From assembly GCA_028386065.3 (NCBI GenBank), contig JAKUCV010001546.1:1-64000 (forward strand): DNA of 64,000 bases, given 5' to 3'. The translations under genes and the position numbers were made by a program. The notes under the pieces were generated by a model. That model had not been told where the DNA came from. It saw only the letters and a program-made list of their open reading frames with translations, and searched no databases. This document shows positions 23,979-35,466 of the stretch, piece by piece; the stretch's first letter is position 1, and each line of letters opens with the position of its first letter. Source of the DNA: Turnera subulata. Taxonomy: Eukaryota; Streptophyta; Magnoliopsida; Malpighiales; Passifloraceae.

Positions 23979-24349
23979 TAGTTTCTGTCGCTGTAAATGG
24001 CAGTGAAAGTGTGATTATCTCCTGGGATGCAAACAACGTCACTCCCATGGGTGTGTCTTAAACACGATTGACAATGGAAAGCGAGCAGCAAAGTTCTGCC
24101 AAACCAACCCAAGGGCCAAACCCATTAAATGAACGAACAGACCCTGACTTCAGACTAAACATTTATTTGTTAAGGCCTGAGGGATAAATCTGTTCTACCC
24201 TACCAGTTTTTCGTAGCAAATGGAAACCACCACCAACATTCCACTAAATGCATACCAGTGAAGCATCAGCCAACAGGTAAACATGTTACCAAGATATAAT
24301 ATCATACTCGTAGCAAGACAGCGCCTAGATAGAAGAGATTAAGCTAACA

Positions 24350-25410
24350 TTGCCATACAATACACTAACAGAGGCTACTGGGAATTTTACAACAATAAAA
24401 CCTCGAGCATCTGGGCTTTAGATCCTTACAAGGGCAAGACCCAGGTGATGCAGGTCCTGAAAAATCAGTCAAATTGCCTTCCTCGGCAAATTCTTTAGTT
24501 ATATCCTGGAGCATCAGCAGCAGCTGCATCACATGTATTTTCAGTATCTGCTCTCTCCTACCACACAAATCTACAAGTCAATAACATTTCAATATCTTAT
24601 CAAGCACAAGAAGTAAAGAGAAAAATATATAGTGCCATCAACGGGCCTTCCGCAGTGGCTACCAATATATACAAAAGTTTTCATGGTTCAACTAGGCCAA
24701 AGGGTTATACCACACTAGCATAAAATGCACACTTCATCACCTCAATTTCACAATCTCACTGTTAGAAGAAACGTAAAAACAAATCCTAACCGTGTTAAGA
24801 TGTTACTGCAGCAGAACCAAGAAACTAACAAATTTTTCATGGTGCTCCTGAACCTTCTTTTACCCTTCGTTTTAGATTATAATAAAACTCTATGCAAGAA
24901 GACAACCGCAAGAACAAAATACAGGAAAACTACACTACATGTAAATGAAATTGACCTCTCTAACTTCCAAACACCAAATTACAACATTCTTGGGAAACAT
25001 CCAACTCCAAAGGAACATGTAACCCTATACGACTTAACTTAAACAGATAAAAACCATAATAAGTTGACAGTTTTGAATTTAGTCCCCATTAGACAAACTT
25101 TAGAAAGGGGTCCACATATTTCAGAATAATGGTTCAAAGTAAAGCTCAAAGGAACGGAAGCACAGCAACAATGATAAAGATTTTCCATTTCACTAACTAG
25201 CACAAAAGAAAACATCATCAATCTAATTTTTTTTCCCATAATCCAACATCTCTTCAGCACAACAATCAACAATGTATTAGATTCGAAAGAAAATAATTGA
25301 GGCCACTAATTGCAATTTGATAATCATAATCTAAGCTGTAAATTAATCAATGTACTAACAAAACAAAGTTCCAAATAAGCACCTGAAGTTTTCAGACCAG
25401 ATCAGCTTCT
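24350..25410 (-). other. 3' UTR intron and terminal exon of the PWWP gene
   Basis: Downstream of the PWWP stop codon (25411-25413) there is a donor CAG|GTGCTT after 25383 and an acceptor TTGTAG| at 24571, giving an 812-nt intron in the 3' untranslated region. The terminal exon runs from 24570 to about 24350. The splice junction lies only 28 nt after the stop, inside the limit generally thought to spare transcripts from nonsense-mediated decay. The prediction rests on splice-site reading. Confidence 0.5.
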
Positions 25411-28400
25411 TTAGTATTGTAGAAAAAGTGTTGCGTCTTCCTCAAACTGAGTTGCATCAGCTGGTGGAGTTTTGAATGGGACAGATATCACATAGTTAAG
25501 CTGGTAATTTACCAGTGTCGCACCAAATATATTGAATTTCGGAGCACTACCGTAGGCAGCCTCTGCATCAGAACACTTCTTGAACACTACTCTGGCACGG
25601 TTAGTATCTCTGTCGACTTCTGTCTCAGACTCATTAATTGGTCCAAAATGCTTGAACATTTTGTTTAGGTTTGCTTCTGAAGGAACAGAATCCACCACAG
25701 GGAAATGCATTACAAGCTCCGCCGGTGCATTCTCATCCACATAACCAACCGGTTTCTGTGCGGATGCATCATAATTGCCCTCAGAATATCGCTTCCTAGA
25801 GTTTCCTCTACCAGAGGGCTTATCCAAGATAACAGGCACAAAAATATTATCTTTTTTCCTACTTTTACGAGGTGGTTGCTCCTCAGAACCATTTTGAATA
25901 ACCCGGTCTGTCCAATATGTGTCATTCATATCCTCAAATTCAAATGTTTCAGGAAAACCAGACAATGAATTGGAACTTTTTCTTCTCTTGCCAGCTACTT
26001 TATCACTTTGGTCTACTAACACTGAGTTCCGGAAATCAGAGAAGAAACTGGCAATGATGTTCACAAAACTATATCCTTTTAAGGGATCTTGAGCTACCAA
26101 GTGAAGTTGCAATATCAATTCATCCAGTGATGAGTATTCTGCTGGCACAGCCATTTTCTTGATGTCCGCATCCTCAGAAAGCTGGAAGTTAGCATCAGAT
26201 CCATCCACACCAAGGCCATCACTGCTTCCATCTAGCTTCTGGTTATTACCTTTAAAGATAGAAGTAGCCCCAGTCATTTGACTGGCGACTCTCTGGATGC
26301 ATTCACCAATTTTAAACGAAGGCTTTGAATTACAAGTTGTAGTAGCAGATACTTTTGCAAGAGAAATAGTTTTCCTCCCTTCTGGTGAAGACAAGTCATC
26401 AGCAAAGGATTCAGATCCCTTTCTTCTCTTTGCAGAAGATGGTGAGATTAACTCACCATCACCTTTCCCATCAGAGCCAATTACATCGTCTACAGAATCC
26501 CATGTCTCACCCATCAATTCAGACATGCTCTTTTCCTTTTTTCTAGGGTAGATGCCATCCTTCAAATTGTGTTTTCGTTTGTTGTAAGAGCTCCTTTGAG
26601 TTTGTACACTCTCCTGACCGGACAGAATTTGTCCATTATCCTCATAAGCCGAAGATGCTTGCTCAGTCATTTCATCCTTAACGTGCACACCATCTATGTT
26701 CTCAAGCCCTTCAAAGTACAGGAACTCGGGCAACTCAGAGTAACCCTTCAGACGATTGAATGCCTTCAGTTGAGATTTTAATATCTCAAGCTCCAATCGA
26801 TCAGCCCCACCAGATGGGCATTGTGCTAACGCTCTCACATACTCCACTAACTTATCAGGATCAAATAAATCAGCACCTGCAGATTTGTCGACGGCATCTC
26901 TTGTACTTGACTCCTCCCGGATACCAGCATTTTCAACAATCTGAAATTTGATCTTCTCATAAATGTCTTTAGACAAACAAGAGCAAGTCAAACCCAACTC
27001 AACCCTTCTTGAAAGTTCTTCCAGAGCACAGTCAACTGCATTTTGGAATGATTCTGAACTGCTTACCTTTTCAACTTGGGAGAAATGTGACCTGAAAGGC
27101 TTTAGCAGAGATGCTTCATTCCAAGCAAATGTCTTATCACCAAAATATGCGACCAAAAAGCAATCCTTCTTATGATATTTCATTGCTTTATCGGAGGCAT
27201 CAGCAGCATCAAATATCTGTCCGGGCCACCACGGGTGGCTTCTCACCTTACCCCAGACCAGATCAGATACAGAAAACACACCCTCATCTTCAGGTGGCAG
27301 CTGATATTTAGCTTGATATATTTTTGGCAAGCTTCCGGCAGCTTTCTCTTTGGCAGTTCTCCGGCGGCAAATATCAGTATCCTGTTCTTCAACTTCCATG
27401 TGATGCCCCTCATGTAAACAAGCACGTTCTGCATCGACATGCTCATCAACGCTTTGCTCTGCGTTTGTACCAGTCTCCAAAACGTCATGAGCTTCATCGT
27501 GGACTAAACTTTTTCCATCCATTTCTTTAGCAGTTTCCCCTCCATCCAGGACTTGGGTATCTGTGCTCCCATTAACAGTGGCCAACTCAAGGTTCTGTTC
27601 TAGTATCTTTCCCTCACTAGCCAGTTCTTGAATTTTCATATGTTGCCCTGTGTTTGAATCAACCTGAACAAGAGTTGCTGTATTGGAAGGTGCCACCAAA
27701 TTAAGTTCAGAAGGAATCTTAGATTCTGTTTCTGGAAGTGCATCCACCATCACTACGTCATCTTCTTTCGAATGAGTCCCAGAAGAATTATGAGACATTT
27801 TTTGGTCCAAACACTCTTCAACTATTAGATTTTTATCTTTTTCAGAATAAAAAAGCATCTTACTCTCAGTCGCTGTAACTTCCCCTCCAACTAAGTGAGC
27901 TGACTGATTCAGAGATTGTGGATCTGCAAATGCATTATAGCCATTTTCAGTGCTCCCATTGACGGTCTCAAATGTCGCCTGCAGTTCTTCCACTGAAAAA
28001 CAAAAATTTTCATTAAAAGCATCAGTGTCCATACCTTCAATGCTAGGACATGTAATATCGTTGCTGTCCATTGGTGTAACATTTCCTTCAACAGCAACTT
28101 GTGTTTGTTCCTCCAATGGTTTAGAGGCTATTTGGGGAGTTGCATCCTTTTCTGTTGGGATTGAATCTCTTTCAGAACTAGCTATAGCGCCCTCCACAGC
28201 ATCACTATTGGATGCCTCGGCTTTGTCTTGTAAATGATCTTTGGAGGCAATGACTACAGTTTCCACCTCAACAGCAGTGGTCGCTTCATTTGGAACTTTC
28301 AAGATTGTTGAAGAAGTCTTAAGATCAGTATTAGTTTCAGCTTCAGAATTCTGCACTTCGCTGTGCGGAACATCACTCCTTTGCACCTCCGAATGCTCAA

Positions 28401-29601
28401 TTGAATCTTCCCTACTTTCATCTGCTTGCTTAGACTGCTTCAGGGAATCATCAGCCAATTCAGCTTTCTCTACAACGGAGTGAGCTTCACCTGCTGAAGA
28501 ATCTACAGCAACTGGAGTACCCCCTACCCCAGTTTCAACTTTTTTATCTTGCCCATCTTTCTCTGATGGCTCAACTTCTCTAGACTCCACGTCATCCATT
28601 GCCAATTCAGCTTTCTCTACAACAGAGTGAGGTTCAGCTGCTGAAGAATCTACAGCAACTGAAGCACCTTCTGCCTGATTTTCAACTTTTTGATTTCGCA
28701 CGTCTTCTTCCACCACCTCAACTTCCATAGAACCCATATTTTCCACAGCATTAGTCTCAACTTTCTCCACATCTTCCTTTACAGATCCTTCCTGCGCACT
28801 CTGCTCCTTTTCAGCTGCTGCCACATTTTCGGCTTGGGGTCCCTCACTAGAAGAACCCTCGACTGGAGGAGTGGCATCAACATGACTTCCAAGTTCCACA
28901 CCTTTGGCATCAGAATCCGGATCTCCAACTTCAGCTGAAGCCTTATCATCCACCACATCATTAACCTGCCCCCCTCCATCCCCACCCTCTAACGATTTTC
29001 CTCCCTTTTCAGATTCTACTACCATAGAAGACACTCCACCCTCCCCCTCCGTCCCCTTATCCGATGCCTCTACAGCATCACCCTTAACTTCCTCTGCAGC
29101 ATCACCCTTAACTTCCTCTGCAGCCATATCATCAACAGCAGCACCGCCACCATCTGAACCCCTAACATCTTTCTCTGTACCCTCCTCAGCAGCACTGCCA
29201 CCAGCACTAGCAGGAGGAGCTTCCTGGCTCATCTTCTCGCCACTCCCATCACCAAATTGCCGTAGAGAAACACCATCCACATACACGTCAGAACCCACAA
29301 CTCCAACCATTACATCCCCTCCACTGCCAGAACCACCTTCCTCTGCAGCCACATTCTCACTTGAAGAACCTTCAACCCGACCCTCTTCTTGGCCATCCTT
29401 CTTAACTTCGCCACTAACAGACTCAGCCGCCGGTGTTTTCTCACCATCACCACCAACTCCGTCTTCCTGAGCTTCAGTATCACCAGAATCAACAGCCGGT
29501 GGTTTCTCGGTAGCAGCCGCAGCTGCATCTTCACTCACTGTCACTGAAGACGGTTCCTTAACGCCACTTACAGTGACATCCTCTTCCCCGCCTTCACCCA
29601 T
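25411..29601 (-). CDS. PWWP-domain chromatin protein with C-terminal RRM-like region
   Basis: A single coding exon of 1396 residues from the ATG at 29601; the frame extends to 29634 but only through a TTG, so the ATG in CCCATGGGTGAAGGC is the start. Residues 1-770 are very acidic, low-complexity Glu/Val/Ser text with internal repeats. Residues 777-870 form a PWWP domain: VSDLVWGKVRSHPWWPGQIF, YFGDKTFAWNE and LKPF. A basic middle part carries KRRKGSE-type nuclear signals. Residues about 1294-1370 (VMHFPVVDSVPSEANLNKMF, HFGPINESE, ARVVFK) resemble the RRM-like C-terminus of plant PDP proteins, which bind histone H3 through the PWWP domain and work with PRC2 or related complexes (family knowledge). 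It is longer at the N-terminus than I expect for Arabidopsis relatives. Confidence 0.93.
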   Translation of the reverse strand: MGEGGEEDVTVSGVKEPSSVTVSEDAAAAATEKPPAVDSGDTEAQEDGVGGDGEKTPAAESVSGEVKKDGQEEGRVEGSSSENVAAEEGGSGSGGDVMVGVVGSDVYVDGVSLRQFGDGSGEKMSQEAPPASAGGSAAEEGTEKDVRGSDGGGAAVDDMAAEEVKGDAAEEVKGDAVEASDKGTEGEGGVSSMVVESEKGGKSLEGGDGGGQVNDVVDDKASAEVGDPDSDAKGVELGSHVDATPPVEGSSSEGPQAENVAAAEKEQSAQEGSVKEDVEKVETNAVENMGSMEVEVVEEDVRNQKVENQAEGASVAVDSSAAEPHSVVEKAELAMDDVESREVEPSEKDGQDKKVETGVGGTPVAVDSSAGEAHSVVEKAELADDSLKQSKQADESREDSIEHSEVQRSDVPHSEVQNSEAETNTDLKTSSTILKVPNEATTAVEVETVVIASKDHLQDKAEASNSDAVEGAIASSERDSIPTEKDATPQIASKPLEEQTQVAVEGNVTPMDSNDITCPSIEGMDTDAFNENFCFSVEELQATFETVNGSTENGYNAFADPQSLNQSAHLVGGEVTATESKMLFYSEKDKNLIVEECLDQKMSHNSSGTHSKEDDVVMVDALPETESKIPSELNLVAPSNTATLVQVDSNTGQHMKIQELASEGKILEQNLELATVNGSTDTQVLDGGETAKEMDGKSLVHDEAHDVLETGTNAEQSVDEHVDAERACLHEGHHMEVEEQDTDICRRRTAKEKAAGSLPKIYQAKYQLPPEDEGVFSVSDLVWGKVRSHPWWPGQIFDAADASDKAMKYHKKDCFLVAYFGDKTFAWNEASLLKPFRSHFSQVEKVSSSESFQNAVDCALEELSRRVELGLTCSCLSKDIYEKIKFQIVENAGIREESSTRDAVDKSAGADLFDPDKLVEYVRALAQCPSGGADRLELEILKSQLKAFNRLKGYSELPEFLYFEGLENIDGVHVKDEMTEQASSAYEDNGQILSGQESVQTQRSSYNKRKHNLKDGIYPRKKEKSMSELMGETWDSVDDVIGSDGKGDGELISPSSAKRRKGSESFADDLSSPEGRKTISLAKVSATTTCNSKPSFKIGECIQRVASQMTGATSIFKGNNQKLDGSSDGLGVDGSDANFQLSEDADIKKMAVPAEYSSLDELILQLHLVAQDPLKGYSFVNIIASFFSDFRNSVLVDQSDKVAGKRRKSSNSLSGFPETFEFEDMNDTYWTDRVIQNGSEEQPPRKSRKKDNIFVPVILDKPSGRGNSRKRYSEGNYDASAQKPVGYVDENAPAELVMHFPVVDSVPSEANLNKMFKHFGPINESETEVDRDTNRARVVFKKCSDAEAAYGSAPKFNIFGATLVNYQLNYVISVPFKTPPADATQFEEDATLFLQY
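28454..28700 (-). repeat. 147-bp coding repeat in the PWWP gene
   Basis: Two copies about 147 bp apart (starting 28454 and 28601 on the plus strand) encode VDSSA.E.HSVVEKAEL. The unit is 49 codons, so the frame is kept. It adds to the acidic N-terminal half. Confidence 0.85.
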
Positions 29602-29910
29602 GGGAAACAAAATCTGGGTCGATCCAAGATCCAAGAATTAAACTTTGTTTACTATAAATAATAGAGAAGAAACAAAAAAAAAGAATGAAAATAAAAGATA
29701 AACCCTAACTGAGTAAACAGTGAAAACAATCAAGCACCAGTGGATTAAGTGAAATACACACAAGAAAATGAAGCAAAGAACGAAACTTTAAGATGGGAAT
29801 TATGTAGAGAAGGGAGATGGATCAAGATTGAGTGTGTACCTTATTAGATCTTGTGAGAGATGAGGAGCAGAGGGAGGGAGGTGGGGTTTGGGGTTTTTTC
29901 TTCGGGTTTT
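29602..29910 (-). promoter_or_regulatory. 5' UTR intron and leader of the PWWP gene
   Basis: A donor AATAAG|GTACAC after 29840 and an acceptor near 29652 (TTATAG|) or close to the start codon (ACCCAG|) suggest a leader intron of roughly 190-225 nt. The upstream leader is GA/CT-rich. Confidence 0.5.
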
Positions 29911-30538
29911 TAGAGAGAGAAAAAAAAAAGTAAAAAGGAAAGACAGTGTTTGGGTGTTAAGTGAGGTGTCCTTTTAAGAGATCTAAAAGAGTTAAAAAAG
30001 AAGTGAAAGTGTGAAACATAACCCGAATCTAGTGCATGGGTGTCCTTTCTTTCACTTTGCAGTGATTGGTCAGCGGTTAACGCATAGGCTTCTCTTTTTT
30101 TTTTATGACTCGAGCTTAGGAATATTGTACATTTGTACTTTGTTGTTTGTAATGAGTCATCCTGGTCCAGTGATAATTGGACAACTCTTTGCATTTGCAC
30201 TGGTTTTGCTGATAGGTTGATATGGGTCGATTTAATTATAATTGGATTTTTATGTGCGCCCAAAAAAAAAAAAAACTTGAGTCAAGGTAATTGTGTCACG
30301 ATGCCACACATTTTCAAGGTAGATAAGTGCTGATGCATAGTATTTACCTAGTGAATAATTGTATGATTGACTTTTTTTAGTTTTTGTTGTTAAGATAATG
30401 AAAATATCCCTAGGCACTTTATGCGCACTAACACTTCCCCTTTTCCTTTTTCTTCTTTTCTGTTCCGGTCAGAAGTGCTGAGTTATTCATAAAAAAGAAG
30501 TGGGTATTTTTAGAGAGAAAAAAAGTTGTTCTTTATTA

Positions 30539-30585
30539 AGTAAACTTTCTTCTGAACTCAAAAAAAAAAGAGTAAACTCTCTTCT
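30539..30585 (+). repeat. 17-bp A-tailed insertion between 15-bp direct repeats
   Basis: AGTAAACTTTCTTCT (30539-30553) and AGTAAACTCTCTTCT (30571-30585), one mismatch, flank GAACTC followed by an A run (30554-30570). It looks like a target-site duplication around a minimal A-tailed insert. Confidence 0.5.
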
Positions 30586-30619
30586 TTTCTCTTGAATGAC
30601 GCCAAAATTGAATTAATGT

Positions 30620-30708
30620 CCACCTACATCATTCTTTTTTTTTTCTTTTGATAATCCACCTACATCATTCTTTTTTTTTCTTTTTGATAATCCACCAACA
30701 TCATTCTT
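30620..30708. repeat. 36-bp unit repeated, CCACCTACATCATTCTT x3
   Basis: CCACCTACATCATTCTT recurs at 30620, 30656 and 30692 (the last with one change), separated by 19-base T-rich spacers ending TTTTGATAAT. It is either a tandem duplication or two successive tiny retroposon insertions on the minus strand. Confidence 0.75.
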
Positions 30709-30838
30709 AAATCTTTTATATTCGGATATTTATAATGCTCCTCTCTAGGATTATATATATGATCTTCTTCTAAAAAGAAGTATAGATGGTTTAAACGAAG
30801 TTATATTAAACTATATCAACAAAATACATAATAAATGC

Positions 30839-30960
30839 GCCAACGAGGGTTGGCTTAGTTGGTTGAGGTTCGCTCCTATTAGGTTGAGAGTTCGAATTTC
30901 ACTGACCGTCCTTCCGTCAAAGAAGGGGATACAGGAGTCAGCACCTAGAAAAGAAACCTA
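30839..30960 (+). mobile_element. SINE-like tRNA-derived head, diverged
   Basis: GCCAACGAGGGTTGGCTTAG at 30839, then TTGGTTGAGG and GAGTTCGAATTTCAC near 30890, match the head of the complete SINE at 55907 apart from a small gap. The two conserved blocks look like pol III A and B boxes. The tail differs and I found no target-site duplication, so the right edge is approximate. Confidence 0.6.
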
Positions 30961-33247
30961 AAATTATCAAACCGAAAGCTTACAATCTTATTATTTTTGT
31001 AATTTGGTTAGTGTGTTATATAAGGAATGATTCTATCGAGGTAAATAACCCTTATCAACAATAATCTTCCATGATAGGAGAATACTCACATTTTCAGTCT
31101 CATCACATCTTTTATTTGATAAATACGATTATGTATGTTGGTTGTGTGGAAGCTCATTGATAAGTATCAGCACCGACCCAGTAAATCTCATATTGGGTCG
31201 AGAAGCCCACATACAGCCGCAGGCCTAGCCATAATTTGAAAGCCTGCTAAGAACCGATGCCCTATTTTAACACTGTTGGACCAGTTCCGTTAGTCCAAGA
31301 CCCGTCCTAGTTGGGTTAAATACTCGGCCCATAATAACGGATGGATCATTAAATTTCCAAAAGGAGCCCGTTAATAACACAGTTCCCTGTGTTTTCTTGG
31401 GCCTTACAACTACCAACCGATGCTCATAGTTGTGCTTTTGGGTCCAAGAACGAAATCAGGCTAAAATAAAAAAAAAAAAAAGATCTGGTGATTAGCAGAA
31501 GTTACAGATAGCCAACCACCATAACTGTCCTACATCTTCAATTTTGTAAACATTGATTTTATTTTCTTTAGTACCTGAATAAGATTTTAGTCGCTTCCAT
31601 AGAAATATAGCTAAAAACTAATAAAAACCTCCATGATTTTGCATTCATTATACATGACCCAACAATTAAAACCCATGATATATTATACATATTTGTTTCC
31701 TGTGTCTTTGTGCCAAGGCTGTTTATTTTTATACACACCAAAAAGATAATACACAGAGAAAAAAATTGTGCATATGTAAGGACAAATCTCGGGAGAATGG
31801 AGGAGATTCCATGAAAAAACATAAGCATGTGCAGAGTCTGCAATTATCTATTGTTGTTTTGTTTGAATACATGGAGTTTTTTTTTCCTGCCACCGTACGT
31901 GGGTGCCTGGATGCATTTGCTGGTTTTCAAGATTGCTGGTGATATTGATTCCTTCGTTTCACATTAAATGAATATAATCTCTATATACTCTCTCCCCCCC
32001 TTCCCATGTCTTATTCTGGTTGTATCATGCATGGACATTAATGGATTTCCACGTAACCTTTTTAAATTGCAAGCTCACAATATACACACGCAAACGATAA
32101 GTTAAAAAAAAGTTAGAGATGAATGAAAATGCACTTTATATCGGGTATTGTTATGCTTCTGGACTCGAGTACAACTTCTTGTTCTATCTTTTTCCTCAAT
32201 ATAAATACAGTAGTTAGCCCACGATTGAAATGCTTTCACTTCGGTACTATGTCATTAATTGTACCGGATTATATTTATGTATCACTTAATGTTTTTTCAA
32301 TATGTATCACTTAACTTATAGTGTTACAACAAACACATTGAAGATATATATGATATGACCTTTGTTTGCCGGAGTGATGGACTTGAGTAATGAGGAGTTT
32401 AGTGTCCCTCAAGCAAGGTCCTAGTTCAAATATCATCTAGTAATTAAGAGACAATTAGGAGAGAAAGAGATAGAGTGCAATATAGGAAGATGTAGGCTTA
32501 AATGCAGCAATATTGTTCATTAATGGAGCCATAACAATAAAGAGAGCAACCCATATGATGTGGGAGAAGACATACATATGACATTGGTTACATTGATTTT
32601 TTTTGGTTTTCCTCTGGGTAGTTCACAGCTCAAGCTGAGATGTTAGAGATAGAGAAAAGAGAATGAAAGAATCTTATGATCAAACACCTAAGGATCGTAC
32701 ATATTAATTTTTTTAAAAAAAAGTAATGAAAAAATAATTGGAAAGAGGAGCCACTACAGATCACATAATAATAGTGTTGCTCTGCAAGCAGCTGCCATCC
32801 TCCCCCCCTTTTCGTTATTGCCAAGTAAATGCCCTCCCTCCCATATTAGCCCACTTTTTTAAAGCTTTCACCTGTGCCAACTGTACCTATTCCACAGCCA
32901 AGCAAACTATCTTTGTAATATCAGTTCACCTTCATAAACACAAAGCAACACCAAAATTTAATATATATATACAAGGAGACATAGTACTCCTGACCACAAC
33001 ATGGAGCATCATTATATGAAATGCATTATTGGTGTATGGGATCATGAAGAAAAGGCTGGCAAATAGCTTATGAAGATCATGAAACACTGCATTACTTTTA
33101 TGTCCAAGCCGGCCCAAATTAGAAATCATTAAAAAAGGTGCAAAATTTAGAATAATGCAAAGATTGATTATCTCGTTGTCATCAGAACAAACTATGGGAA
33201 GGGGCCCAAATGGTACAAAGCATAATCTCAGCTGGAAATCTTGAATG

Positions 33248-35466
33248 CTAATATACAAATTTAGAAGCTGAGTTGCTTCCATTGAAGCACGAGCTGGCAG
33301 TGACTAAACCCACACCTAAAAAAGACACGACAGTAACAAACGAGGACAATGAAACAAACAAAACAACACAAAACTACCATCACCACTTAAAACCCACTTA
33401 ATTAACTTCTACTTTTGCTAGCTACTACATCAACATGGCAGTAGTAGTAGTAGCAGTCATTGGAAGAAAGAGTCAAAGGACCAATCTGACCAAAAGGGCA
33501 GTTTGGTCTTCTGAGCCACGTGAGTTTCTAGCAAGCCAGTTGTGATGTGGGCCCCCCAACTCAATCACAGCGGCACGTGACACACAACACAAGATATGGT
33601 TCTTTCTTTCTTGTTGGTTCTTGGTTCTTGGTTTCTTGTATTTTTTTTCACATTGACTAGGTTTATAAGCCAGTTAAAAGCATATGTTCCCACGTGAAGC
33701 AAGAAAATCCTAGTGTGTTAAATGTATTAATGTTACCTGTGTTGGGAGGAGGAGCTATGGATGCAGGTTTTGACATGATCGTAGGGACTGTAGTGATGGG
33801 TCCTGCTGTTGTTGGCGGGAAGATGTGGGCTGGTAGGCCCATTGCTTGTGATTGGTGGTGGTAGTGATAGAGAGGGTACATTGGCATCAATGTATTGGCA
33901 CCCACAATTGGTTGCCCTGGATACACCTGAGAGAAATGCCCGTTCATGTAGGATCCTCCAGTGTAGCTTAGCTTCTGTGTACACCAACAATACATTCTAT
34001 GATCAGTAAATATTCTAGCTACTGTTGCTTTCTATGTGGGAATTCATAACCATATGGATGATATGAATAAAATTGGAAAAGAGAAAGTGAAGAGAGACTA
34101 ATATGTGTAAATCAAGTTAATTTGAGCTGTTTATGACAAATTGTAATGCATGTGCAGCTAGACCGCTAGATACTGATTCTAGCAATTCTCTATGATGATG
34201 AAAAAAATTCACATGCACTCTCATAATGGAAACAAGGTTTTCATCTACTTGTGTGGGCATTAATTAATTACAGTGTGACTACAAAATGGACATCATGTGC
34301 TTTTGCATCAGTGAATAGCTAAACTAATCATCAATGTATCTGGTTTATAAAAAAGCAAAAGAAGATGAATATGGAGACTAAATTTGTGGGTATGGGAGAG
34401 CGTCACTTACATGATTGTAACTGATATCTGTGGCAATGTAAGTTGGGGTGTACCTGAACGGAACATATAGAAACCATACATAATTTATCAATTTCTATAC
34501 TTTGAATCCGAACATCAGAAAAAACCTGCCACAGACTAGAAAGCTAGCTTACCCATAATAGGGAATAGCCTGATGGTGTTGGTGATGATGGTATGGGGAT
34601 GCAGGTGATCCTGCTTGATAGTACCACTGCACAGGATGATTTGCCGGTGCTGGTGATGCAGACCTTGGTCCAACACTGGGTCCTTCATGATTAAAAATCA
34701 AACAACATTACCCCATGCGCACACACACTATATATCTTTAAGCTCACACATTAAAAATTATTAGAAATAGTTGCATGGAAAGAATTTTAACTTTTTGTAC
34801 AAGTTCATTGGCCCTTGAATCCCATATCAAGAAAGAGGTTAAATTTCATGCGGTAAATAAAGAAAAGCACTAATCTTTCATTTTCTTATCAAAAAGTTTA
34901 ATCAAGGTGACCAAAAACATTGATAAAACCTATAAGAAAGAAAAGGCGAGAACAATATATAGATAGAAACACCGATATATAGAAATATACCTTGTTGAGG
35001 AGGTGGAGGAGGAGGAGGAGGAGCAGCGGCTGGGGTAGGAGGCCTTGTCCGGCGAGCACCAAGGGAAGCGAGATTGCAGTTGGCACGGCGGCCATTGATG
35101 ATAGGAGTAGCATCCTCACAAGCCCTCTTTGCTGCATCCGCCTCCTTAAACGTAACCTAATATATATATCAACCAAAGAACCAATATTCACACACACAAT
35201 AACTAAGAGGTACACCAACAAAGAAGAACAATATACTACTCTTCTTAATTAGTTACAGGAAACACAATCTGTATACAACTCACAAATCCATAGCCCTTGG
35301 ATCTCCCGGTGACTTTATCGGCAATAATCACAGCCTCCAAGATCTCACCGTACTTCTCAAAGTGTTCTCTCATGGCCTCTTTCGGGGTCTCCCATGCTAA
35401 CCCTCCAACAAACACTTTGGTCAACGTTGTGTCACCAAACTGACCAATATTGTTGCTCATCGTCAT
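33248..35466 (-). CDS. RRM RNA-binding protein (SEB4/RBM24-like, ARP1 type)
   Basis: Six exons (35284-35466, 34991-35156, 34553-34682, 34411-34453, 33737-33974, and a tentative last exon 33248-33303) give 271 residues. The N-terminus MTMSNNIGQFGDTTLTKVFV begins one RRM (about 15-92): RNP2 is KVFVGGLAW, RNP1 is KGYGFVTF split by intron 1, followed by IINGRRANCNLASLG. The rest is Pro-, His- and Tyr-rich (PPPPPPPQQ, YHHHHQHHQ-type runs, SYTGGSYMNG). This order is that of plant single-RRM proteins related to ARP1 and the SEB4/RBM24 group, which bind mRNA in seed and stress responses. The last exon fits phase and has a TTTAG acceptor but is not conserved enough to be sure. CT/GA-rich leader and a CA microsatellite lie upstream. 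Confidence 0.88.

Larger units (their letters stand above)
29911..33247. other. Gene-free region with small repeats
   Basis: About 3.3 kb with no credible gene between two minus-strand genes. It contains a SINE-like head (30839), two short A/T-tailed repeats (30539-30585, 30620-30708), a small hairpin CGACCCA...TGGGTCG (31174-31201), and long T/A runs. Frames of 60-110 codons here lack motifs. Confidence 0.5.

Noticed and set aside
24725..25042. 105-codon plus-strand frame
   Set aside because: Lies within the putative 3' UTR intron of the PWWP gene; no domain, low-complexity composition.
28904..29470. 188-codon plus-strand frame opposite the PWWP gene
   Set aside because: Antisense shadow of the acidic repeat region; Ser/Pro/Thr-rich only because it complements Glu-rich codons.
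29602..29634. Extended start of the PWWP protein at 29634
   Set aside because: The first codon there is TTG, not ATG; the first ATG is at 29601.
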